Assembly (NCBI GenBank): GCA_965199595.1
Contig: OZ241182.1
Span: forward strand, 806,001-870,000
Source: JBBROS01 sp965199595
Lineage (GTDB): Bacteria; Pseudomonadota; Alphaproteobacteria; Acetobacterales; Acetobacteraceae
Direction of reading: 5' to 3'
Length of the DNA stretch: 64,000 nt
Below, in pieces: positions 1 to 7,792 of this stretch. The position numbers and the translations under genes were made by a program. Under the pieces are notes generated by a model. The model did not search any database, was not told the origin of the DNA, and worked only from the letters and a program-made list of their open reading frames with translations. The stretch's first letter is position 1. Every line of letters starts with the position of its first letter.

Positions 1-1049
1 GCGTCGCCCGCCGTTGCCTCGATCTCCCGGACCTTGCGGGCGCGGATGTAGGACTGTCCATAGCCGCGCCCCACCGGCACCCGCAGCCAGGCGGAATGGC
101 GCATGTGCGGCGGCGGCACGATGCTGACCGGGTATGCCATGCCGCTCTCGATCACTTCGAAGCCGGTGCCGGGTCCGAACAGGGCGTTGAGCGCCTGGTC
201 GGACATGCGGAAGAAATCGTTGGGCGTCTCGTGCAGCGGCCAGGTCTGGTGGGTCACGTGCAGCGTCTCGCCGCCCGGGCGCAGGGCGCGGTTGATCTCC
301 TGCGCCGCGACCCAGGGCGCGACCAGGTGTTCCAGCACCGCGATGGAGAAGATGCCGTCCAGGGACCCGGGCTCGACGTGCCGGGTCAGGGCGTGGACGT
401 CCCCCACCAGGTCGATGCCGGGCCCCGGGTGGATGTCGTTGGCGAGATAGCGGCACCCGGGTTCCAGCCGGGGCCGCCAGCCCTCGGTCATCGAGCCGAC
501 GATGCGGGCGCCCAGTTCCAGCACCGTGCCGCCGCCGTCCTTCATCGCGGCCATGAACTGCTCGATGGCGGCGGAGGCATCGCGCAGCTCGACGTCCGGC
601 GTGGACGGCAGCGTCACGGCGGCGCGGGCGATGCCGTCGGGGGTTGCGACCTCCAGGGTCACGGGGGCGAAGGGCGGGCAGGCGAGATAGGCGGTGAAGG
701 CCGCGGCCCCTTCCGCGGGGATGTGCGGGTAATGCGCCACCACGTCGGGGCGGGCGCCGAAGGGCGTGACCGTGGTGCGGTGGCTGCCGCTGCACACCGT
801 CACGCGCTGCACCGCATGCGGCCCGGCATGCACCCAGCCGCGCAGGAACACGCCCTGCGCGTCGCACCAGCCCTCGTCGATGAACGGCACGCATTCCAGG
901 GCTGCATCCGGCGTGGGGGTGGCGTCGCGTTGCGCCAGGTCCCGCTCCAGCGCCGCGATGTGCAGCCGCATGGCCTCGATGCCATCCTGCATCCGGCGCA
1001 GGTAGGGAACGCGGCGAGCCAGGGCCTTGGCGGTGCGCAGGAGCATCAT
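1..1049 (-). CDS. Class I SAM-dependent methyltransferase domain protein, 3' end cut by window edge
   Basis: Reading the minus strand from an ATG ATG pair (1049-1044) gives an open frame that runs off the left edge, so about 349 residues are seen and the C-terminus is missing. The first 45 residues are Arg- and Leu-rich and probably helical. Residues about 55-170 form a domain without a family I can name. A methyltransferase core begins at about residue 180: a glycine-rich SAM motif VLELGARIVGS, an acidic strand-2 region (YLANDIHPG), and the post-core AVLEHLVAPW followed by NRALRPGG, which is typical of Methyltransf_11/23 proteins. The substrate is unknown; such proteins often sit in polysaccharide or glycan loci, but that context lies outside the window. 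No strong Shine-Dalgarno is seen. Confidence 0.72.
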   Translation of the reverse strand, partial: MMLLRTAKALARRVPYLRRMQDGIEAMRLHIAALERDLAQRDATPTPDAALECVPFIDEGWCDAQGVFLRGWVHAGPHAVQRVTVCSGSHRTTVTPFGARPDVVAHYPHIPAEGAAAFTAYLACPPFAPVTLEVATPDGIARAAVTLPSTPDVELRDASAAIEQFMAAMKDGGGTVLELGARIVGSMTEGWRPRLEPGCRYLANDIHPGPGIDLVGDVHALTRHVEPGSLDGIFSIAVLEHLVAPWVAAQEINRALRPGGETLHVTHQTWPLHETPNDFFRMSDQALNALFGPGTGFEVIESGMAYPVSIVPPPHMRHSAWLRVPVGRGYGQSYIRARKVREIEATAGD

Positions 1050-1117
1050 AGGGGCGGTTCCATAACGGTCCCCCGATCTACAAGCCGACCCGGCAAATGT
1101 CACACCGCCCCGGTGGA

Positions 1118-1888
1118 TCAGCCCAGCAGGCCACGGCGGCGGAACAGGTCGATCAGCACCAGGTTCACGTTGAACTTGAAGTCGTCGGTGCCGCGCACGC
1201 GGTCCAGCACCGCCGGCAGCGGCCATAGCTCGAAGGCGGTGACCTCGCCGTCGCACGGGACGGGCACGACGCCTTCGTCCAGCACCAGGTCATAGCAGTG
1301 CAGGCGGTCGCGGCGCAGGCCCTCGGGGCGCTCCATGGCGTACTCGATGACGCCCACGGGCCGGGCCTGCGCCACCAACTCGGGCGGCAGGCCGGCTTCC
1401 TCCGCGGCTTCCTTCACCAGCGTCTCATCCGGCGACAGCCCGGCCGGCACCCCGCCGGCCACGATGTGGTCCAGCTTGCCGGGGTCCAGCAGCTTGTCCA
1501 TGGCCCGGCGCCCGACCCACAGCCAGGGGCCGTCCGCACGCTCCACGATGCCGTTCAGGTGCACCCCGGTGGCGCGGATGCCGAAGGCGGGCAGGGCGCC
1601 GCGGTCGATCCGGGCGAGGACGGGCCCATCCGGGTCGGCACGGACGTCGAAGGCTTCGTCACGCCAGCGGGACAGGCCGTCCGCGGCCATGCCGCGCGCG
1701 ACCGCCTGCAGCGCCGGGGGGGTGATCTCGAGCCCGGCCGATCCCTGCGCGGCGCCGCCGTCCAGCAGCCGGGGCAGCAGGGCCGGGCGCACCCAGCCGA
1801 TGGACTGATCCCCGATGCGAAGCTCCAGGCGCCCCCCCGGCAGCTGGGCGTTGTTGCAGGCACGGATGTGGCGGGTGATCGGATCCAT
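1118..1888 (-). CDS. Nudix hydrolase with DUF4743-type N-terminal domain
   Basis: 256 residues. The C-terminal half carries a Nudix box variant, with AGGVPAGLSPDETLVKE followed by AAEEAGL. The last part keeps the metal-binding KEAAEE Glu pair, and the Gly-Leu-Ser form is the one found in proteins that resemble the Nudix part of eukaryotic thiamine pyrophosphokinase (DUF4743 family). The N-terminal half (LELRIGDQSIGWVRPALLP onward) matches the accessory domain of that family. It probably cleaves a nucleoside diphosphate-linked substrate in the cytoplasm; the true substrate cannot be told from sequence, although oxidised thiamine diphosphates are suggested for relatives. It is divergent from the Atm1-like exporter, with 92 bp between the two starts. 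Confidence 0.8.
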   Translation of the reverse strand: MDPITRHIRACNNAQLPGGRLELRIGDQSIGWVRPALLPRLLDGGAAQGSAGLEITPPALQAVARGMAADGLSRWRDEAFDVRADPDGPVLARIDRGALPAFGIRATGVHLNGIVERADGPWLWVGRRAMDKLLDPGKLDHIVAGGVPAGLSPDETLVKEAAEEAGLPPELVAQARPVGVIEYAMERPEGLRRDRLHCYDLVLDEGVVPVPCDGEVTAFELWPLPAVLDRVRGTDDFKFNVNLVLIDLFRRRGLLG

Positions 1889-1980
1889 GCTGGCAGATAT
1901 GCGCCGGTTTCAAACCAGCGCCACCTGCCCGCTTCGCATCCGGCCTTTGCATCCAGCGAGGGAGCCGCCACATAGGCGCC

Positions 1981-3858
1981 ATGCGACCAGCCGACACCAG
2001 CGAGCCCGTGCTTCGATCCTCCCGGAGCGGCTTCCAGACCGTCCGATCCCTGCTCCCCTACATCTGGCCCCGCGGGGAGTGGAACAGCCATGCCCGGGTG
2101 GTGGCCGCCGCCGTGCTGCTGGTGGCTGCCAAGGTGGCCACCGTGTATATCCCGGTGGTCTACAGCCACGCCGTGGATGCGCTGAGCCCGCGCAACAACG
2201 TGCTGGTGGTGCCGATCGGGCTGATCGGGGCCTATGCGCTGCTGCGGATGGCTTCGGCCGGGTTCGCGGAACTGCGGGACGCGGTGTTCGCCGCCGTGCA
2301 GCAGCGGGTGATCCGCAAGGTGGCGCTGCAGACCTTCCAGCATCTGCACAAGCTCTCGCTGCGCTTCCACCTGGACCGGCAGACCGGCGGCCTGTCCCGC
2401 AACATAGAGCGCGGCACCGGGGGGATCGAGGCGGTGCTGCGGCTGGCGGTGTTCAACATCCTGCCGACCCTGTTCGAGGTGCTGCTGGTCACCGGCATCC
2501 TGTGGGCGATCTTCGACTGGCGGTTCGCGCTGGTGACGTTCACGACGGTGGTGGCCTATGTCGGCTTCACCGTGGCGTTCACCAACTGGCGGGTGCGGTT
2601 CCGCCGGCTGATGAACGAGATGGACAGCGACGCGCAGACCAAGGCCGTCGACAGCCTGCTGAACTTCGAGACCGTCAAGTACTTCGGCAACGAGGCGCAT
2701 GAGGCGTTGCGGTTCGATGCGGCGCGGGCGCGGTATGAGCGGGCGGCGGTGAAGAGCCAGGTGACGCTGAACCTGCTGAACCTGGGCCAGGCGGTGATCA
2801 TCGCCGTGGGGCTGGGCCTGGTGATGTACATGGCGGCGGTGGGCGTCACCCATGGCGGCATGACCGTGGGCAAGTTCGTGCTGGTGAACACCTATCTGAT
2901 GCAGCTGTACCAGCCGCTGAATTTCCTGGGTTTCGTGTATCGCGAGATCAAGCAGGGGCTGGTGGACATGGAGCAGATGTTCCAGCTGCTGACCGTGAAC
3001 CAGGAGGTGGCGGACCGTCCGGCGGCCGCGGTGCTGCCCGCCATCACCACGCGCGCCGGTGCCGGGACGGTGGCGTTCCGCAACGTGCATTTCGGCTACA
3101 ACGCCAACCGCGAGATCCTGAAGGGCGTCAGCTTCCTGGCTCCGGCCGGGTCGAAGCTCGCGATTGTGGGGCCGACCGGGGCGGGCAAGTCCACCATCAG
3201 CCGGCTGCTGTTCCGCTTCTACGACGTGACGGCGGGGGCCGTGGAGATCGACGGCGTGGATGTGCGGGACATCACCCAGGTGAGCCTGCGCGCCGCCATC
3301 GGCGTGGTGCCGCAGGACACCGTGCTGTTCAACGACACCATCGCCTACAACATCGCCTATGGCCGCCCGGGCGCCACGCAGGACCAGATCGAGCACGCGG
3401 CCCGCCTGGCGCAGGTGCATGAGTTCGTGCTGCGGCTGCCGGAGGGCTACGCGACCCGGGTGGGCGAGCGCGGCCTGAAGCTCTCGGGCGGCGAGAAGCA
3501 GCGCGTGGCGATCGCCCGCACCATCCTGAAGGACCCGCGCATCCTGATCCTGGACGAGGCCACCTCGGCGCTTGATACCCGCACCGAGCGCGAGATCGAG
3601 ACCGCGCTGCGCACCGTGTCCGCGGACCGCACCACATTGGTGATCGCGCACCGGCTCTCCACCGTGGTGGACGCCGACGAGATCCTGGTGCTGGCGGAGG
3701 GGCAGGTGGCGGAGCGCGGCACCCATGCCGGGCTGCTGGCGCAGGATGGCCTGTATGCCCGGATGTGGGAGCTGCAGGCGGAGCAGCAATCGGATGAGCA
3801 GGCCGCACAGCAACCGGGCGAGGCCGATGCGGCTGCGCTGGAAGGAGTCGAACCATGA
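1981..3858 (+). CDS. Atm1-type ABC exporter (fused membrane and ATPase domains)
   Basis: 625 residues, the usual length for Atm1/ABCB7/HMT1-like half transporters that work as homodimers in the inner membrane. An N-terminal stretch with LLPYIWPRGEW is characteristic of this subfamily. Six membrane helices fill about residues 35-330. The nucleotide-binding domain has Walker A GPTGAGKST at about 397, signature LSGGEKQRVAIAR at about 501, Walker B ILILDEATSALD at about 521 and the switch His in IAHRLST at about 556. Known relatives export glutathione-linked sulfur or metal species that support iron-sulfur assembly or metal tolerance; the cargo here is inferred. The stop overlaps the start of the next small gene (ATGA), so the two are probably translated together. 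Confidence 0.9.
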   Translation: MRPADTSEPVLRSSRSGFQTVRSLLPYIWPRGEWNSHARVVAAAVLLVAAKVATVYIPVVYSHAVDALSPRNNVLVVPIGLIGAYALLRMASAGFAELRDAVFAAVQQRVIRKVALQTFQHLHKLSLRFHLDRQTGGLSRNIERGTGGIEAVLRLAVFNILPTLFEVLLVTGILWAIFDWRFALVTFTTVVAYVGFTVAFTNWRVRFRRLMNEMDSDAQTKAVDSLLNFETVKYFGNEAHEALRFDAARARYERAAVKSQVTLNLLNLGQAVIIAVGLGLVMYMAAVGVTHGGMTVGKFVLVNTYLMQLYQPLNFLGFVYREIKQGLVDMEQMFQLLTVNQEVADRPAAAVLPAITTRAGAGTVAFRNVHFGYNANREILKGVSFLAPAGSKLAIVGPTGAGKSTISRLLFRFYDVTAGAVEIDGVDVRDITQVSLRAAIGVVPQDTVLFNDTIAYNIAYGRPGATQDQIEHAARLAQVHEFVLRLPEGYATRVGERGLKLSGGEKQRVAIARTILKDPRILILDEATSALDTRTEREIETALRTVSADRTTLVIAHRLSTVVDADEILVLAEGQVAERGTHAGLLAQDGLYARMWELQAEQQSDEQAAQQPGEADAAALEGVEP

Positions 3859-4100
3859 ACGATCACGAGCCACCCCCCGACCTCAGCCATGCCGGCGCCG
3901 TGGTGGACAAGGCCATCGAATACATGCTGGGCCAGAAGCTGGAGCCGATTGCCGTGGCATCCGCCCTGCTGGGCGGGTCGCTGGGGCTGCTGGCGCGCAG
4001 CCTGGCCGATGAGTCGATCGTGCAGGTGCTGGAGAACGCCGTGGCCAGCGTGAAGTCCGGCGAGCTGCGCGCGGAATACGGCCTGGCGCGCCGCCAGTGA
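3855..4100 (+). CDS. Small conserved-looking protein coupled to the Atm1-like exporter
   Basis: 81 residues, starting in an ATGA overlap with the exporter stop, which argues that it is a real, co-translated gene. The middle (EPIAVASALLGGSLGLLARSL) is a hydrophobic, glycine-rich stretch that could be one short membrane helix or an amphipathic dimer helix. It is flanked by an acidic N-terminus and a helical C-terminus. No motif or named family is recognised. Its position suggests a role with the exporter, but nothing in the sequence proves that. Confidence 0.65.
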   Translation: MNDHEPPPDLSHAGAVVDKAIEYMLGQKLEPIAVASALLGGSLGLLARSLADESIVQVLENAVASVKSGELRAEYGLARRQ

Positions 4101-4155
4101 CCGCCGGGAACCGTAGTTCATGCGCCGACTTGTTGCCCTGCCACTCCACCCACCC

Positions 4156-4184
4156 TTGACCCGGCATCGAGGGACCGGCATAAG
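4156..4184 (+). promoter_or_regulatory. Sigma-70-like promoter for rpmB
   Basis: TTGACC (-35, 4156-4161) and CATAAG (-10, 4179-4184) are separated by 17 bp, 70 bp ahead of the rpmB start. Five and four of six positions match the consensus. No other gene lies between, so rpmB is probably a single-gene transcript. Confidence 0.55.
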
Positions 4185-4253
4185 CCGCCCCTCCAATGCC
4201 GGGTCAGCCGTAGTGCGCGGGCCCGCGTCTCGTTCAGGATCAGGAACCCCATC

Positions 4254-4562
4254 ATGTCCCGTCGCTGCCAGTTCACCGGCAAGGGCGTGCAGTCTGGCAA
4301 CAACGTCAGCCACGCGAACAACAAGAGCCGCCGCCGCTTCCTGCCGAACATGCAGCAGACCTCGCTGGTGTCGGACATCCTGGGCACGACGATCCGCGTG
4401 CGTCTGACCACGCATGCCATGCGCACCATCGAGCATAATGGCGGCCTGGACGCGTTCCTGCTGACCACGCCGAACCGCGACCTGCCGGCGTCGGCCCAGG
4501 TGCTGAAGCGCCGGATCGTGCGGTCGCAGGCCAAGCGCGCCGCCGCCGCTCCCGCCGCCTGA
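4254..4562 (+). CDS. rpmB: 50S ribosomal protein L28
   Basis: 102 residues, as in other alphaproteobacteria. It opens with MSRRCQFTGKGVQSGNNVSH, the L28 signature, followed by the Arg/Lys-rich KSRRRFLPNMQ segment that contacts 23S rRNA, and ends in an Ala-rich tail. It is a late-assembling large-subunit protein. It stands alone under its own promoter and converges on the HNH gene 24 bp downstream. A small hairpin (4580-4596, CGACAG and CTGTCG) lies at that junction. Confidence 0.97.
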   Translation: MSRRCQFTGKGVQSGNNVSHANNKSRRRFLPNMQQTSLVSDILGTTIRVRLTTHAMRTIEHNGGLDAFLLTTPNRDLPASAQVLKRRIVRSQAKRAAAAPAA

Positions 4563-4586
4563 TCTGAGCGGCCCGGCTGCGACAGT

Positions 4587-5144
4587 TCAGCTGTCGAGTT
4601 CGCTGTCCCAATACAGATAGTCGCGCCAGCTCTCGTGCAGGTAGTTCGGGGGAAAGGCGCGGCCGTTCTCCTGCAGCTCCCATGTCGAGGGCTGGGCGGG
4701 CACCAGGCGCGGGTGCATGTGGCACTCCCGCGGCAGCTTGCTGCCCTTGCGCAGGTTGCAGTCGCCGCAGGCGGTGACGACGTTCTCCCAGGTGGTCTTG
4801 CCGCCCCGGCTGCGCGGGATGACGTGGTCGAACGTCAGGTCCGGCGTGGGGAAGCGTTCGTTGCAGTACTGGCAACTGAAGCCGTCCCGCAGGAAGACGT
4901 TGAAGCGGGTGAAGGCGGGGCGCCGGGCCGCCGGGACATAGTCCTTCAACGCGATCACGCTCGGCAGGCGCATGGCACGGCTGGGTGAATGCACCAGCTG
5001 GTCATATTCGCTGAGCACGGAAACCCGGTCCAGAAACACGGCCTTCACGCTGTCCTGCCAGGACCAGACGGAAAGCGGGAAATAGGATAGGGGCCGGAAG
5101 TCCGCGTTGAGGACAAGGGCAGGGCAATTCGAGCCGTCAGGCAC
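4587..5144 (-). CDS. HNH endonuclease domain protein
   Basis: 185 residues from a GTG start (5144-5142) that is preceded by a good Shine-Dalgarno, AAGGAG, six bases upstream; upstream in-frame starts lack this support. The C-terminal half has a complete HNH/beta-beta-alpha zinc fold: CQYC, then FDHVIPRSRGG (catalytic His), the Asn of TWENVV, and CGDCN. The N-terminal domain starts PALVLNADFRPLSYFPLSVW, a pattern I know from a widespread stand-alone HNH family in Rhodospirillales and other alphaproteobacteria. It should bind and nick or cut DNA, but its biological target is not established. No restriction or phage gene is nearby. Confidence 0.88.
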   Translation of the reverse strand: MPDGSNCPALVLNADFRPLSYFPLSVWSWQDSVKAVFLDRVSVLSEYDQLVHSPSRAMRLPSVIALKDYVPAARRPAFTRFNVFLRDGFSCQYCNERFPTPDLTFDHVIPRSRGGKTTWENVVTACGDCNLRKGSKLPRECHMHPRLVPAQPSTWELQENGRAFPPNYLHESWRDYLYWDSELDS

Positions 5145-5264
5145 TGCACGCTCCTTCAAGGGCGAACACCAAGGCTGGGGCCACAAGCCAAGACGAGCCG
5201 CCAGATATTGTACGCCGCCGACTAAAGGAAGCATCGCACTCCGCCGCGCGGGCGGCAAGTGGCG

Positions 5265-5909
5265 CTATCGTGGCGAGAGTGTGCGCCGCAGCACCTCCAG
5301 CCCGGCGGCAAGTCCGGCCGCATCGATGCTGTGTTCCAGGCCGCGCCGCCAGCAGGTCTCCACCGGGATCCCAAGCCGGCGCAGCGCGGTCTCGGAGGCG
5401 CCGGCGCGGCTGAACGGCACCACGCCGTCCTGTTCCCCATGCACCAGCAGCACCGGCGGATGGCCGCCCAGTTCGGTGCCCAGCGCCGGCGTGTCGAGCA
5501 GCGCGCCGGAATAGGCGAGGATGCAGGCCGGGACCGGGCTGCGCCGCAGCCCGGCATGCAGCGCCATCATGGCGCCCTGGCTGAACCCCACCAGCGCCAC
5601 CTGGTCGGGCGGGATGCCGAGCCGGGTGCATTCGGCATCGATCGTCGCGTTCAGCAGGGGTGCGGCGGCGCGGGCGCCGGCCTCCAGCACCGTGGGCGTG
5701 CGGTCCTGCAGGCTGAACCACTGGAAGCCGCTGGGGAGCATCTCGAAGGGTTGCGGCGCGTCGGGCGCCATGAAGGCGGCGCCGGGCAGCCAGGGCGCCC
5801 AGGACTCGACGAACACGGCCATCTCGGCGGCGTTGGCGCTGTAGCCGTGGCAGAGCACGACCAGGTGCCGGGGCGTGCCGGCGGCGGGCCAGCGTTGGAC
5901 GTTCAGCAT
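5265..5909 (-). CDS. Alpha/beta hydrolase, phospholipase/carboxylesterase family
   Basis: 214 residues, the normal length of this family. The catalytic triad is visible: nucleophile Ser in GFSQG, Asp in HGEQDGVVP and His in GLEHSID. It begins with a beta-strand LVVLCHGYSA and the oxyanion region. Relatives hydrolyse short acyl esters or acyl-protein thioesters. It is the last gene of the minus-strand run dehydratase-SDR-FAH hydrolase-esterase, 52 bp after the FAH gene. It could open a sugar lactone or remove an acyl group in that pathway, but this is only suggested by position. Confidence 0.87.
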   Translation of the reverse strand: MLNVQRWPAAGTPRHLVVLCHGYSANAAEMAVFVESWAPWLPGAAFMAPDAPQPFEMLPSGFQWFSLQDRTPTVLEAGARAAAPLLNATIDAECTRLGIPPDQVALVGFSQGAMMALHAGLRRSPVPACILAYSGALLDTPALGTELGGHPPVLLVHGEQDGVVPFSRAGASETALRRLGIPVETCWRRGLEHSIDAAGLAAGLEVLRRTLSPR

Positions 5910-5961
5910 GGGGGGTTCCTGGAAGGTTCGTGGGGCAGCGCGGCGGCCGCCCCACGATGTG

Positions 5962-6801
5962 CTAGATTGCCGCCAGCACCTTCTGCCTCTGCTCGCCCAG
6001 CCCGGCGATGCCCAGCGTCATCGTCTCACCGCCCTTGAGGTAGCGCGGCGGCTTCATGCCCATGCCGACGCCGGGGGGCGTGCCGGTGCTGATGATGTCG
6101 CCGGGGTGCAGGGTGATGAAGTGGCTGGTGTAGCTGACCAGCTTGGCGACGCCGAAGATCATGGTCCTGGTGCTGCCGTTCTGCATCCGGGTGCCGTCCA
6201 CGTCGAGCCACATGGCCAGGTCCTGCGGGTCCGGCACCTCGTCCTTGGTGACCAGCCAGGGGCCGGTGGGGCCGAAGGTGTCGCAGCCCTTGCCCTTGTC
6301 CCAGGTGCCGCCGCGCTCGGTCTGGAATTCGCGCTCGCTGACGTCGTTCACCACGCAGTATCCGGCGACATGAGCCAGCGCGTTCTCCTCGGACACATAG
6401 CTCGCCCTGGAGCCGATGATGATGCCGAGCTCGACCTCCCAGTCGGTCTTGACGCTGTGCCGGGGGATCTGCACGTCGTCGTTGGGGCCCTGGAAGGCGC
6501 CGAGCGACTTCAGGAAGATGATGGGCTCCTTCGGGATCGCGGCCCCGGTCTCCGCGGCATGGTCGGCATAGTTGAGGCCGATGCAGACGAAATTGAGCGG
6601 GCGGGGGATGCAGGGGCCGACCCGGCCGGAGGCGACGGGCAGGGAGGCCGGGTCGATGGCGGCGAGCCGGGCCAGGCCATCGGGCGAGAGGGAATCGGCG
6701 CCGAAATCCACCAGGTGGGCGGACAGGTCGCGGAGGCTGCCATCCGGCGCCATCATGGCCGGCTTCTCGGCACCCGGGGCACCCACACGGAGTAGCTTCA
6801 T
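5962..6801 (-). CDS. Fumarylacetoacetate hydrolase (FAH) family protein, candidate 2,4-diketo-3-deoxy-aldonate hydrolase
   Basis: 279 residues, preceded by an AAGGAAA Shine-Dalgarno. The N-terminal cap (to about 70) precedes the FAH fold, which starts with NFVCIGLNYADHAAE. Metal ligands are present in DWEVELGIIIG (two Glu) and in NDVSERE. The late STGTPPGVGMGM loop is characteristic of the branch that includes ureidoglycolate lyase-like and 2,4-diketo-3-deoxy-fuconate/rhamnonate hydrolases. That reaction cuts a 2,4-diketo acid to pyruvate and a 2-hydroxy acid. The SDR and IlvD/EDD-type dehydratase directly upstream supply the two preceding steps of such a route, so this role is favoured, by inference. 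Confidence 0.88.
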   Translation of the reverse strand: MKLLRVGAPGAEKPAMMAPDGSLRDLSAHLVDFGADSLSPDGLARLAAIDPASLPVASGRVGPCIPRPLNFVCIGLNYADHAAETGAAIPKEPIIFLKSLGAFQGPNDDVQIPRHSVKTDWEVELGIIIGSRASYVSEENALAHVAGYCVVNDVSEREFQTERGGTWDKGKGCDTFGPTGPWLVTKDEVPDPQDLAMWLDVDGTRMQNGSTRTMIFGVAKLVSYTSHFITLHPGDIISTGTPPGVGMGMKPPRYLKGGETMTLGIAGLGEQRQKVLAAI

Positions 6802-6864
6802 GGTGTTTCCTTATTTCTTTTGGGAAAGAACTGAGTCGTTTGGCAATGCGCTAGGGCGAGTCGA

Positions 6865-6940
6865 CTGGCGCGGTTCTCCGAGCACCGAAGCGCAGCGGCT
6901 GCCCGGCCGTGAGCATCGGAGCACAGGAGAACCGCGTCAG
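6865..6940. repeat. Large imperfect palindrome between SDR and FAH genes
   Basis: Arms 6865-6879 and 6926-6940 are complementary over 15 positions with one G-T pair (left arm CTGGCGCGGTTCTCC). They enclose 46 bases that contain a further GAGCACCGA / GAGCATCGG near-repeat. It lies in the 169-bp gap of an otherwise tight operon. It may be a REP- or MITE-like extragenic element or an mRNA-stabilising hairpin. No open frame or transposase is associated. Confidence 0.6.
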
Positions 6941-6970
6941 ACGGCCGACCTAGTAGCGTTGACGAACGGC

Positions 6971-7714
6971 TCAGAGGGTCCAGCCGCCGTCGATGACGAT
7001 CGCCTGGCCGGTGATGAACTGCGTCTCGTCGGAGCCCAGGTATACGGCCAGCGCGGCGATCTCCTCCGGCGAGCCCAGGCGCCCCATCGCCTGGCGCGCG
7101 ATGAAGTCGGTGCGCGCCTTCTCCATCGACCCGGCGGCGGCGGCATTCGCGGCGATGCGGTCGTCGAGGCTCGGGGTCTGCACCGTGCCGGGGCAGATGG
7201 CGTTGCAGCGGATGCCGGACTTCACGTAGTCGGCGGCCACGGACTTGGTGAGGCCGATGACGGCGGCCTTGCTGGTGCCATAGACGCAGCGGGCCGGGGC
7301 GCCCTTGATGGAGCTGGCGCCGGACGACATGTTGATGATGGAGCCGCGCCCACGCCCGACCATGCCCGGCAGCACGGCGCGGATGGTGCTGACCATGCTG
7401 CGGACGTTGAGCGCGAAGGCGAAGTCCCACTCCGCCTCGGTGCTGTCCAGGATCGTGCCCTGGTGCACGAAGCCGGCGCAGTTGAACAGGATGTCGATCG
7501 GCCCGGCCTCGCCCAGCACCCGCGCCACCTCCGCGGCGTTGGTAGCGTCGAGCTGGATGGTGCGGACGTTCGGGCCGAGACCGGCCAGCCTGTCCCCATT
7601 CAGGTCGGTGGCGATGACGGTGGCGCCCTCCGCGGCATAGGCGAGCACGGTGGCCCGGCCGATGCCCTGGGCGGCGGCGGTGATGAAGGCGGTCTTGCCC
7701 TGCAAGCGTCCCAA
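6971..7714 (-). CDS. Short-chain dehydrogenase, candidate 2-keto-3-deoxy-aldonate 4-dehydrogenase
   Basis: 247 residues from a TTG start (7714) with GGGGAG upstream; no ATG is positioned better, and the N-terminus GRLQGKTAFITAAAQGIGRA is right for the family. The NAD-binding TAAAQGIG motif replaces the common TGxxxGIG. NCAG follows at about 85, then the catalytic Ser in INMSSGASS and the Tyr-Lys pair in YGTSKAA. The C-terminus ITGQAIVIDGGWTL is the classic SDR end. The sequence resembles 2-keto-3-deoxy-L-fuconate dehydrogenase and BDH2-type enzymes. Its place between an IlvD/EDD dehydratase and an FAH hydrolase fits oxidation at C4 of a 2-keto-3-deoxy sugar acid. Confidence 0.88.
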   Translation of the reverse strand: MGRLQGKTAFITAAAQGIGRATVLAYAAEGATVIATDLNGDRLAGLGPNVRTIQLDATNAAEVARVLGEAGPIDILFNCAGFVHQGTILDSTEAEWDFAFALNVRSMVSTIRAVLPGMVGRGRGSIINMSSGASSIKGAPARCVYGTSKAAVIGLTKSVAADYVKSGIRCNAICPGTVQTPSLDDRIAANAAAAGSMEKARTDFIARQAMGRLGSPEEIAALAVYLGSDETQFITGQAIVIDGGWTL

Positions 7715-7740
7715 TTACGATCTCCCCGGTTGCTGGTGCG

Positions 7741-7792
7741 TCAGTGGTTGTCGCGGCTCTCGCCCTGTCAGTGGTTGTCCCGGCTCTCGCCG
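7741..7792. repeat. 25-bp tandem duplication at the 3' end of the dehydratase gene
   Basis: TCAGTGGTTGTC followed by GCGGCTCTCGCC at 7741-7765 is repeated at 7768-7792 with one C/G difference, unit length 27 bp. The second copy contains the dehydratase stop codon (TCA at 7768-7770 is TGA on the minus strand) and its last codons; the first is a downstream duplicate that again carries TGA in the same phase. Confidence 0.85.

Noticed and set aside
96..1295. A 399-codon plus-strand frame over the methyltransferase and Nudix genes
   Set aside because: The minus strand has clear methyltransferase and Nudix motifs; the plus frame is repetitive His/Gly/Arg text.
4587..5144. Homing endonuclease or toxin role for the HNH protein
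   Set aside because: No intron, intein, immunity gene or phage gene is near; it looks like the common stand-alone chromosomal family.
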